This document shows, piece by piece, positions 9,324-16,569 of a DNA stretch of 64,000 nucleotides (position 1 is the stretch's first letter; each line of letters begins with the position of its first letter). Made by a program: the position numbers and the translations under genes. Origin of the DNA: Hydrogenophaga sp. A37 (lineage in GTDB: Bacteria > Pseudomonadota > Gammaproteobacteria > Burkholderiales > Burkholderiaceae_C); NCBI RefSeq assembly GCF_002001205.1, contig NZ_MUNZ01000101.1:62001-126000 (forward strand), given 5' to 3'. Under the pieces are notes generated by a model, which saw only the letters and a program-made list of their open reading frames with translations, made no database searches and had not been told where the DNA came from.

Positions 9324-9380
9324 ACTGCCCCTCCAAGAGGGGCTGGCCTCCCTTGGGGCGGCCCGGCGGGAGGCCGTTCT
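9324..9380 (+). repeat. Dispersed intergenic GC-rich repeat, copy E
   Basis: Contains GCCCCTC-CAA-GAGGGGC, a 7-bp stem, followed by a GGCCTCC...GGAGGCC stem around CCTTGGGGCGGCCCGGCGG. The CCTTGGGGCGGCC block is shared with the elements at 3143 and 26706. It sits between the two ATPase genes and the two permease genes. Confidence 0.5.
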
Positions 9381-10367
9381 ATGACCACATTCAAAGACAT
9401 GGACTGGAAGCCCATGGCCCTGGTGCCGGTGCTGGCGCTGGCCGCCTTGCCCGCCATCGGCAGCCCCTCGACCTGGCTCACGCTCACCGTGGCCGGCCTG
9501 GCCATGGGCATGATCGTCTTCATCATCGCCTCGGGCCTCACGCTCGTGTTCGGCCTGATGGACGTGCTCAACTTCGGCCACGGCGTGTTCATCGCGCTCG
9601 GCGCCTTTGTGGCCACCACCGTGCTGGCGAGCATGGGCAGCTACACGACCTCGCCGAGCCTGTGGATGAACCTGCTGGCGCTGCTGCCGGCCATGCTGGT
9701 GGCGATGGCGGTGGCCGGCGCGCTGGGCCTGGTGTTCGAGCGCTTCATCATCCGCCCGGTGTATGGCATGCACCTCAAACAGATCCTCATCACCATGGGC
9801 GGCATGATCATCGGCGAGGAGATGATCAAGGTCATCTGGGGCCCCGAGCAGATTCCGCTGCCGCTGCCCGAGGGCCTGCGCGGCTCGCTGCTGCTGGGCG
9901 ACGCGGCGGTCGAGAAGTACCGCATCGTCGCGGTGCTGGTCGGCGCGGCCGTGTTCGCCGCCATGGTCTGGACGCTCAACCGCACCAAGGTCGGCCTGCT
10001 GATCCGCGCCGGCGTGCAAGACCGCGAGATGGTCGAGTCGCTGGGCTACCGCATCAAGCGCCTGTTTGTCGGCGTGTTCGTCGCGGGCAGTGCGCTGGCC
10101 GGCTTGGGCGGTGTGATGTGGGGGCTGTACCAGCAGACGGTGACGCCGCAGATGGGCGCGCAGGTCAATGTGCTGATCTTCATCGTCATCATCATCGGCG
10201 GCCTGGGCTCGACGCTGGGTGCGCTGATCGGCGCGCTGCTGGTGGGGCTGATGGCCAACTACACCGGCTTCCTGGTGCCCAAGGTGGCGCTGTTTTCGAA
10301 CATCGCGTTGATGGTCGCCATCCTGCTCTGGCGGCCGCAAGGCGTCTACCCGGTGACCAGCCGTTGA
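9381..10367 (+). CDS. Branched-chain-type ABC transporter permease, LivH type
   Basis: Inner-membrane permease (328 residues). The typical LivH run 'GLTLVFGLMDVLNFGHG' occurs near residue 51 and 'IIGGLGSTLGALIGALLVG' near residue 270. The start ATG at 9381 is preferred because upstream in-frame codons run through the LivF gene end and a repeat; residues from MTTFKDMDW onward look like a normal cytosolic N-terminus before the first helix. It is followed after 10 bases by the LivM-type gene. Its substrate is set by the binding protein of the same operon. Confidence 0.92.
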   Translation: MTTFKDMDWKPMALVPVLALAALPAIGSPSTWLTLTVAGLAMGMIVFIIASGLTLVFGLMDVLNFGHGVFIALGAFVATTVLASMGSYTTSPSLWMNLLALLPAMLVAMAVAGALGLVFERFIIRPVYGMHLKQILITMGGMIIGEEMIKVIWGPEQIPLPLPEGLRGSLLLGDAAVEKYRIVAVLVGAAVFAAMVWTLNRTKVGLLIRAGVQDREMVESLGYRIKRLFVGVFVAGSALAGLGGVMWGLYQQTVTPQMGAQVNVLIFIVIIIGGLGSTLGALIGALLVGLMANYTGFLVPKVALFSNIALMVAILLWRPQGVYPVTSR

Positions 10368-10377
10368 AGGCCTGACC

Positions 10378-11478
10378 ATGCTGCAAAGACTTCTCTCCAA
10401 AGACCTGCCCCGCAGCCGCTGGCTCGCCGCGCTGCTGGTGGTCCTGTTCCTGGGCCTGGCGTTCGCGCCGTTCCTGTTCCCGGGCGTCAAGGCGCTCAAC
10501 GTCGCGGCCAAGATCCTGATCTTTGTCGCGCTGGTCACCAGCTTCGACCTGCTGTTGGGCTACACCGGCATCGTGAGTTTTGCACACACCATGTTCTTCG
10601 GCATCGGCGCCTACGGCGTGGCGATCGGGCTGAGTTCGGTGGAGGAGGCCTCGTGGGGCGCGCTGTTGCTGGGCGTGCTGGGCGCGCTGGTGGTGTCGTC
10701 GGTGCTGTCGCTGCTGATCGGGCTGTTCTCGTTGCGGGTTCGGGCGATCTTCTTCGCCATGATCACGCTGGCCGTGGCTTCGGCCTTTCTCACGCTGGCC
10801 TCGCAGCTGTCGGACTTCACGGGTGGTGAAGACGGGTTGACCTTCAGCGTGCCCGAGCTGCTGGCGCCCGGGTTCGAGCTGAGCGAAACACCGCTGGTCA
10901 CGCCGTTCGGCGAGGTGAACCTCAACGGCAAACTCATCACCTACTACCTGGTGTTCTTGAGTGTCTGCGCCATCTTCCTCACCATCCTGCGCATCGTGAA
11001 CTCGCCCTTCGGCCGGGTGCTTCAAGCCATCCGCGAAAACGATTTCCGGGCCGAGGCACTGGGCTACCGCACAGTGATCTACCGCACGCTGTCCAACGTG
11101 CTCTCGGCCCTGTTTGCCACGCTGGCCGGCTGCCTGCTCGCGATCTGGCTGCGCTACAACGGGCCGGACACCTCGCTGTCGTTCGAGATCATGCTGGACA
11201 TCCTGCTGATCGTCGTGATCGGTGGCATGGGCACGCTGTATGGGGCGCTGATCGGCAGCGTGTTGTTCGTGCTGGCACAGAGCTACCTGCAGGACCTGCT
11301 GCGTTTGGCCGGCGAAGCGACCGCAGGCATTCCGGTGTTGCCCGCGCTGCTCACGCCCGACCGCTGGCTGCTCTGGCTGGGGGTGCTGTTCGTGCTGTCC
11401 GTTTACTACTTCCCCACCGGCATCGTCGGCAAGCTGCGCGAGCGCGCGGTGCTCGGAAAACTCAAGGGGCTGAAATGA
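10378..11478 (+). CDS. Branched-chain-type ABC transporter permease, LivM type
   Basis: Second membrane subunit (366 residues), pairing with the LivH-type permease. LivM hallmarks are 'ATSFDLLLGYTGIVSFAHTMFFGIGAY'-like sequence around residues 50-78 (here VTSFDLLLGYTGIVSF) and 'VVIGGMGTLYGALIGSVLF' near residue 282. The C-terminal residues are charged and cytosolic (KLRERAVLGKLKGLK). The stop codon overlaps the hydrolase start in ATGA, so the two are translationally coupled. Confidence 0.93.
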   Translation: MLQRLLSKDLPRSRWLAALLVVLFLGLAFAPFLFPGVKALNVAAKILIFVALVTSFDLLLGYTGIVSFAHTMFFGIGAYGVAIGLSSVEEASWGALLLGVLGALVVSSVLSLLIGLFSLRVRAIFFAMITLAVASAFLTLASQLSDFTGGEDGLTFSVPELLAPGFELSETPLVTPFGEVNLNGKLITYYLVFLSVCAIFLTILRIVNSPFGRVLQAIRENDFRAEALGYRTVIYRTLSNVLSALFATLAGCLLAIWLRYNGPDTSLSFEIMLDILLIVVIGGMGTLYGALIGSVLFVLAQSYLQDLLRLAGEATAGIPVLPALLTPDRWLLWLGVLFVLSVYYFPTGIVGKLRERAVLGKLKGLK

Positions 11479-12347
11479 ACGCCGTTGCCGCCCACACGCC
11501 CCGGTCGCGCTACCTCACATGCGAAGGCCGCGAGATCCACTTCATGGACTGGGTGCCGGCCCCCGGCGCGGCGGACCACGGCACGGTGATCGCCTGGCAC
11601 GGCCTCGCTCGCACCGGCCGCGACATGGATGCCCTGGCCGCGCACCTGAGTGCCCTGGGCTACCGCGTGATCTGTCCCGACACCATCGGGCGCGGCCTTT
11701 CGCAATGGAGCCCCGAGCCCAAGACCGAGTACTGCCTTGCCTTCTACGCGAAGCTGGCGCGCTCGCTGGTGAACCAGCTCGGGCTGGAGCGCTTCCACTG
11801 GGTCGGCACCTCCATGGGTGGCGCCATCGGTATGGTCTGCGCCGACGGGCCGCTGCGCGGGCGCATTCAGCGCCTGGTGCTCAATGACATCGGTCCCCAA
11901 CTGGCGCAGGCGGCCATCGAACGCATCCGAAGCTACGCCGGCAACCCGGCGTCTTTTGCCACGGTCGGCGAGCTGGAGTCGTACTTCCGAGCCATCTACA
12001 AGCCCTATGGCTTCATGAGCGATGCGCAGTGGACGCTGCTGACCGAGAGCTCCACACGCCGCCTGCCCGACGGTCGCGTGACGCCGCACTACGACCCGGC
12101 CATGGTGATGCAGTTCACCGAGCACCCGGCCGACTACGACCGCTGGGCCGAGTACGACCGCATCGACGTGCCGGTGCTGTGCCTGCGTGGAGCGGAGTCC
12201 GACCTGCTGCTGGCCGACACAGCCGAAGCCATGCGCGACCGTGGCCCGCGCGCGCTGGTGGTCACCATCGTGGGCTGCGGCCACGCACCGGCGCTGAACG
12301 TGCCGGAGCAACTGCTGTTGGTAAGCCGGTTTTTTGCGGGGCTGTGA
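11475..12347 (+). CDS. Alpha/beta hydrolase, possible hydroxyalkanoate oligomer hydrolase
   Basis: Cytosolic alpha/beta-hydrolase fold enzyme of 290 residues with no signal peptide. The nucleophile elbow is GTSMGG (Ser about 114), the acid is likely in GAESDLL (about 240) and the histidine in GCGHAP (about 275). It is the last gene of the transporter operon and overlaps it by four bases. With a secreted PHB depolymerase in the same operon, a reasonable inference is hydrolysis of imported 3-hydroxybutyrate oligomers. Sequence alone fits many esterases, so the substrate is open. A hairpin terminator follows. Confidence 0.8.
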   Translation: MNAVAAHTPRSRYLTCEGREIHFMDWVPAPGAADHGTVIAWHGLARTGRDMDALAAHLSALGYRVICPDTIGRGLSQWSPEPKTEYCLAFYAKLARSLVNQLGLERFHWVGTSMGGAIGMVCADGPLRGRIQRLVLNDIGPQLAQAAIERIRSYAGNPASFATVGELESYFRAIYKPYGFMSDAQWTLLTESSTRRLPDGRVTPHYDPAMVMQFTEHPADYDRWAEYDRIDVPVLCLRGAESDLLLADTAEAMRDRGPRALVVTIVGCGHAPALNVPEQLLLVSRFFAGL

Positions 12348-12441
12348 GGTTGGGTGATGCTATTGACGACGGACAAGTAGCGCCTCGTTCGTATTCGCTG
12401 CAGCGCAATAGTCCACTTCGGCACTCAGTGGTAGCTGAAAT

Positions 12442-12469
12442 CGGCCGCAGCCCCAAAATGGGGCGGCCG
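12442..12469. terminator. Hairpin between convergent genes
   Basis: CGGCCG and CCCC arms pair with GGGG and CGGCCG around an AAAAT loop, with a 3-nt bulge on the 5' side. It lies between the end of the transporter operon and the end of the minus-strand low-GC module. The flanks are A/T-rich but have no long T run, so it may be a weak bidirectional terminator. Confidence 0.55.
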
Positions 12470-12474
12470 AATTT

Positions 12475-12960
12475 CTAGCCGAGGAGACCAATTGCACCAC
12501 CGACCGCGGCAGCTACGAGGGGGTGCTGAAGAAACTTTCGCAGCAGACCGTTTGCCTCCTCTTTCTGCTCCTGAGTTCCTGAAGACGACTCAACGGCAGC
12601 GATGAGATCTCGGACGGATTGCGTCACAACATTGTTGTCGCCGATTACCACATTCGTGGAGCCGGTGATGTTGATTGTCTTGCTTTGCACGAACTCAACC
12701 TTTAGCTCGGATTTCGCTCCGCCTTCGACTACGTCGATGCCAAAGGCGTTGATTTTTCCTATGCCGGCGTGAATATTACCGTGCGATCCTTGTCGTCTCC
12801 ATTCCAGGAGGTTGTGCTCGGCCAGTTGGTCCGCCACGTGAAGTATGTCCTGCTCTGAGAGTCCTCCTCCCAAGTCTTCCGGTTTTGGCAGCGACCACCC
12901 CTCTCGCCGCCGCGCGTAGTAGTACTCCAGAATGAATCCGCGAATTTCTGAGTCTTTCAT
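12475..12960 (-). CDS. Small accessory protein with winged-helix-like N-terminus, RHIM-like motif and hydrophobic tail
   Basis: No family name is recognised; 161 residues. Residues about 1-85 look like a small winged-helix domain (LSEQDILHVADQLAEHNLLEW, then a beta wing ending NAFGIDVVEG). Residues 95-115 contain STNVVIGDNNVVTQ, which resembles the RHIM/PP-type amyloid core (I/V-Q-I/V-G-x-x-N), with V in place of Q. Residues about 116-145 form an amphipathic helix, and 147-161 (HPLVAAAVGGAIGLLG) a short hydrophobic tail. A strong ribosome site (GAGAAGG) sits 5 bases before the ATG. It lies 56 bases downstream of a PLD-like gene in a segment of lower GC than its neighbours. A membrane-acting effector triggered by assembly is a guess consistent with this order. 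Confidence 0.8.
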   Translation of the reverse strand: MKDSEIRGFILEYYYARRREGWSLPKPEDLGGGLSEQDILHVADQLAEHNLLEWRRQGSHGNIHAGIGKINAFGIDVVEGGAKSELKVEFVQSKTINITGSTNVVIGDNNVVTQSVRDLIAAVESSSGTQEQKEEANGLLRKFLQHPLVAAAVGGAIGLLG

Positions 12961-13016
12961 TTTTGCCTTCTCGCGAAGTGAAATCGATGCTGCCCAAAGC
13001 CTGCGTTAGGAGCTTT

Positions 13017-13790
13017 TCATGGCACGTCGGCACTGGATGCCCACGAGCTATTAATTTGCTTGAGCAAAGCTATGCAATTTTCTGAATCCTCGATTTTGCT
13101 CAGCATAAACACCTTGTTTCCAGCATCCTTGATTGAACAGCCAATGTGCCAGCAAGCCGTGTCGTCTATGACCACGAATCGATCATGAAACTCGCGATTG
13201 GTGCGAACTGCAAGGGTAGCATTCTTATATTGGGCGCGCCAAGCCTTCATCTCGTTTGGAAAGTCTGGTGGAACTTTGGCCGTCAATACTTTGATTGACA
13301 TGCCGATCTTAAGCGCAGAGGCGAAGAGTTGGAGAACTGATTGATCGACATATGGGTCCACCACCGTGATGGATTTTTTTGAGGTCTGTAGGACAGCGCG
13401 GATCTCCAAGTAAGCATCATATTGGCTCCCCTTCGGGAAGAAAAGTTCCTTCACATTTGCGGAGTCGGGCGCCAATCGACCTTCATCAAGCCGCCAGCCG
13501 ATCGCGCGAAGTGCACTTTCAAGATGCTCCGATTTACCTCGCTTCACAAGCTCGTCGGTGACGACGTAAGCGGCTCTAAGGCCTGCTTCTTCATTCAGTT
13601 CGTTGAATGCGGCGTCTATTCTCGGCCTGTAAGCTGCGATTCGCATCTTGTTCGAGTAATCCTTCTGTGTTGTGAGAGTCCAATCAACAGGAATCCCAGC
13701 TCGATCGATGACCATGGGGACTTCGTAGCTATCGAGTTCGAGAACGATGCTGCGTAGAACACGCCATGGATGTAATTCGGATGTATGCAT
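13017..13790 (-). CDS. Phospholipase D-like domain protein
   Basis: Protein of 257 residues from the ATG at 13790; a TTG at 13817 would add nine residues, and neither start has a clear ribosome site. The C-terminal half has the PLD-fold signs: a VDPYVD strand-loop (about 144-149) and HDRFVVID (about 202-209), which fits HxK(x)4D with Arg replacing Lys, followed by CWHIGCSIKDAG. Only one such motif is present, so the enzyme would act as a dimer, as single-motif members of the superfamily do. Substrate could be nucleic acid or lipid. It pairs with the RHIM-like small gene downstream and both have lower GC than the surrounding genes, suggesting horizontal gain and perhaps a phage-defence role. 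Confidence 0.8.
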   Translation of the reverse strand: MHTSELHPWRVLRSIVLELDSYEVPMVIDRAGIPVDWTLTTQKDYSNKMRIAAYRPRIDAAFNELNEEAGLRAAYVVTDELVKRGKSEHLESALRAIGWRLDEGRLAPDSANVKELFFPKGSQYDAYLEIRAVLQTSKKSITVVDPYVDQSVLQLFASALKIGMSIKVLTAKVPPDFPNEMKAWRAQYKNATLAVRTNREFHDRFVVIDDTACWHIGCSIKDAGNKVFMLSKIEDSENCIALLKQINSSWASSADVP

Positions 13791-13980
13791 GAGATAGTGT
13801 TTTTTTTGGGGGTCCAACGTGCGTGTTAGTAGCGATATCCTGGAGCTGAGCAGTGCGAGACATCCTAAATGTGCGATTCGTACCCGAATCCAATTACATC
13901 AACGACATTCGCGCGAAGGGCCGATTCATGCATGGGTTCGAAGCAAGTGAGAGACTGCGGCGACGGTTACCTCGAATACC

Positions 13981-15072
13981 TCAATCCCTCGCGCCCCGCG
14001 CCAGCGCGCGCTCGCGGCTGGCCTGGAGCTGCATGGGGTCGTCGGCCTGTTTCGTGGGCCAGCCCTGCAGGTGCTGCTCGGTCAGGTGGGTCAATGCGCG
14101 GATCCAGTCGGGGCTGTCGTTGAGGCAGTCGATGTAGTTGAACTGCAGTCCACCCGCGTGCAGAAAGGCCTCGCGGGCTTCCATGTTGATTTCTTCCAGC
14201 GTTTCCAGGCAGTCGCTGGTGAAGCCCGGGCAGACCACGTCCACGCTCCTGACCCCTTTTTTTGCCAAGGTGATCAGCGTCGGCTCGGTGTAGGGCTCCA
14301 GCCATTTGGCCTTGCCAAAGCGCGACTGGAAGGTCACGGTGTAGCGGTCTTTGCTGAGGCCCAGTTTTTCGGCCAGCAAACGCGCCGTTTTCAGGCACTC
14401 GCAGTGGTAGGGGTCGCCCAGGTGCAGGGTGCGTTCGGGCACGCCGTGAAAGCTCATCACGAGGTGGTCCGCCTGGCCGCTGTGCATCCAGTGTGTGCGC
14501 ACCTTGCGGTGCAAAGCGTCGATGTAGCCCAGATCGTCGTGGTAGCGGTTGATGAAGCGCAGCTCGGGCAGGTGGCGCACCTTCAGGCCCCAGTTCGCCA
14601 CCGCGTCGAACACGCTGGCGGTGGTGGTGCCGCTGTACTGAGGGTAGGCGGGCAGGATGAGCACGCGGGTCACGCCCTGCGCCTTGAGTTCGTCGAGCAC
14701 GGCAGGGATCGAGGGGTTGCCGTAGCGCATGGCGTAGCGCACCGTGAGCTGGTGTCCGCGTTCGCCGAGGTAACCGCGCAGCAGCGTGGCCTGCTTGTCG
14801 GTCCAGACCTTGAGCGGTGAACCTTCGGGTGTCCAGACGCTGGCGTACTTGGCGGCCGACTTGGCCGGGCGGGTGCGCAGGATGATGCCGTGCAGGATCA
14901 GCATCCACACCGCCTTGGGGATCTCGACCACGCGGTGGTCGCTCAGGAACTCGGCCAGGTATCGGCGCAGCGCGGGGGCGGTGGGTTCGTCGGGGGTGCC
15001 CAGGTTGCACAGGATCACGGCCGTGCGTGGGCCCTGGCCGTGGGAATGGGCGGGTTCTGGTTGGAATGGCAT
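13981..15072 (-). CDS. hemH: Ferrochelatase
   Basis: Inserts Fe2+ into protoporphyrin IX, the last step of protohaem synthesis; 363 residues, normal length. Conserved parts are 'AVILCNLGTPDEPTAPALRRYL' region near residue 18, YPQYSGTTTASVFDAV near residue 145 and the catalytic SFHGVPERTLHLGDPYHCE segment near residue 206, followed by FQSRFGKAKWLEPYTEPTL. It is divergent from the HAD hydrolase gene across an 85-base gap. The low-GC module lies immediately downstream, suggesting the insertion occurred between hemH and the transporter operon. Confidence 0.96.
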   Translation of the reverse strand: MPFQPEPAHSHGQGPRTAVILCNLGTPDEPTAPALRRYLAEFLSDHRVVEIPKAVWMLILHGIILRTRPAKSAAKYASVWTPEGSPLKVWTDKQATLLRGYLGERGHQLTVRYAMRYGNPSIPAVLDELKAQGVTRVLILPAYPQYSGTTTASVFDAVANWGLKVRHLPELRFINRYHDDLGYIDALHRKVRTHWMHSGQADHLVMSFHGVPERTLHLGDPYHCECLKTARLLAEKLGLSKDRYTVTFQSRFGKAKWLEPYTEPTLITLAKKGVRSVDVVCPGFTSDCLETLEEINMEAREAFLHAGGLQFNYIDCLNDSPDWIRALTHLTEQHLQGWPTKQADDPMQLQASRERALARGARD

Positions 15073-15157
15073 GCGCTATTCTCCTGCAGACAGTGAGCGC
15101 AACGCAGGGCCGTCCCAAGCAAGCTCGCACCGCAGCCGACAACGCGGAGACATTCCG

Positions 15158-15901
15158 ATGAACGCACCCGAACCCCAACCTCTCGCGCCGCCGGTGAACG
15201 ACATCGGCCTGGACGTGTCGCGCATCCGCGCCATCACGCTCGACCTGGACGACACGCTGTGGCCGATCTGGCCCACCATCGCCCGCGCTGAAAATGTGCT
15301 GCAGGCCTGGTTGGACCAACACGCGCCCGCCACCGCCGCGCTCTGCGCCGCGCCGGGTGCCTTGCGCGAGCTGCGCAACCAGATGCACCTCACCCGGCCC
15401 GATCTGGCGCACGACATGAGCGGCCTGCGCCGCGAGTCGATCCGCCTGGTGCTGCAGCGAGCGGGCGAGGACCCGGCGCTGGCTGAGCCGGCGTTCGAGG
15501 TGTTCTTTGCCGAACGGCACCGTGTTGAGCTGTTTGACGACGCGCTGCCGGCGCTCGAATGGCTCAGCGGCCGCTACCCGGTGGTGGCGGTGTCCAACGG
15601 CAATGCGGACGTGCACCGCGTGGGGATTGGCGCGCACTTCCGTGCTTCGCTCAACGCCCACGGGTTTGGCGCCGCCAAGCCCGATCCGAGCATCTTCCAT
15701 GCCGCAGCGCAGGCCGCCGGCGTCGATGCATCGCAGGTGCTGCACGTCGGCGACGACGCCCACCTCGACGGTGTGGGCGCGCTCAACGCCGGCATGCAAC
15801 TGGCCTGGGTGAACCGCGCGGATCACGCCTGGGATCACGCGCCGCTGGCGCCCCACATCACCGTGAGCGAGTTGCTCGCGTTGTGCCGCGCGCTGGGCTG
15901 A
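15158..15901 (+). CDS. HAD-superfamily hydrolase (subfamily IA)
   Basis: Probable small-molecule phosphatase, 247 residues. HAD motif I is LDLDDTLW (about 28-35), motif II is the VSNGN segment (about 145), motif III Lys is in AAKPDPSIF (about 170) and motif IV is GDDAHLDGVGA (about 197). The ATG at 15158 follows GCGGAGAC; in-frame codons further upstream overlap hemH on the other strand and have no ribosome site. Substrate not predictable. A glutathione transferase gene follows after 14 bases, probably co-transcribed. Confidence 0.9.
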   Translation: MNAPEPQPLAPPVNDIGLDVSRIRAITLDLDDTLWPIWPTIARAENVLQAWLDQHAPATAALCAAPGALRELRNQMHLTRPDLAHDMSGLRRESIRLVLQRAGEDPALAEPAFEVFFAERHRVELFDDALPALEWLSGRYPVVAVSNGNADVHRVGIGAHFRASLNAHGFGAAKPDPSIFHAAAQAAGVDASQVLHVGDDAHLDGVGALNAGMQLAWVNRADHAWDHAPLAPHITVSELLALCRALG

Positions 15902-15915
15902 GTTTCTTTTTTGCC

Positions 15916-16566
15916 ATGCCACTCACGATCCACGGCATTCCAGCCTCGCGCGCCATCCGCCCGCTGTGGGCGGCCACCGAGCTGGGGCTGGCTTTCAACC
16001 ACGTGCCCACGCCCTACCTGGGCGGCGCCACGCGCACCCCCGGGTTTCTGGCGCTCAACCCCAATGGCCACATTCCGGTGGTGGTGGACGCGCGACCGGA
16101 CGGTGACGTGGTGGTGTGGGAGAGCATGGCCTGCGCGCTGTACATCGCGCGCCACCACGGGCAGCCCGATGGCGCCAGCATCACGCCAGCGAATCCGCGC
16201 GAAGACGCCGAAGCACTGCGCTGGAGTTTCTGGGCCGTGACCGAGTGCGAAGCGGACGCACTGACCGTGCTCATGCACCGCCTGGCCATGCCCGCCGAGC
16301 GGCGCAAACCCGAGCTGGCACAGGCCGCCGAGAAGCGGTTGGCGGTGCGACTGAGGGTCATGGAGCAACACCTGACAGCGCAACAGGCGGCGGGGTGTCT
16401 GTACCTGGCCGCCGAGCGCTTCACCGTGGCCGACCTGTGTGTGGCCAGCGTGCTGAACTGGGCGCGACCGGCGCGTGAGCTGATGAAGGGCCACCCGTTG
16501 ACGCACGACTGGATCGTCCGTTGCACCGAGCGACCGGCCCACGACGTGGCCAGGGCGCTGGGCTGA
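15916..16566 (+). CDS. Glutathione S-transferase family protein
   Basis: Cytosolic two-domain GST-like protein, 216 residues. The N-terminal thioredoxin-fold half (about 1-80) holds SRAIRPLWAATELG and the cis-Pro/binding segment 'NGHIPVVVD', then 'VVWESMACALYIAR', the glutathione gamma-glutamyl contact. The C-terminal half is helical with FTVADLCVASVL, the usual N-capping motif. The start at 15916 lies 14 bases after the HAD gene. Convergent with hpnE, with only 3 bases between stops. Substrate unknown. Confidence 0.9.
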   Translation: MPLTIHGIPASRAIRPLWAATELGLAFNHVPTPYLGGATRTPGFLALNPNGHIPVVVDARPDGDVVVWESMACALYIARHHGQPDGASITPANPREDAEALRWSFWAVTECEADALTVLMHRLAMPAERRKPELAQAAEKRLAVRLRVMEQHLTAQQAAGCLYLAAERFTVADLCVASVLNWARPARELMKGHPLTHDWIVRCTERPAHDVARALG

Positions 16567-16569
16567 AAT

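Noticed and set aside
13900..13980. GGGTTCGA similar to a tRNA T-loop near the low-GC module, a possible integration site
   Set aside because: No acceptor stem, anticodon arm or repeated copy was found, and no integrase is present.
13967..15922. A 651-codon minus-strand frame covering hemH and the HAD gene
   Set aside because: hemH in another frame and the HAD hydrolase on the plus strand explain the region with full motif sets.
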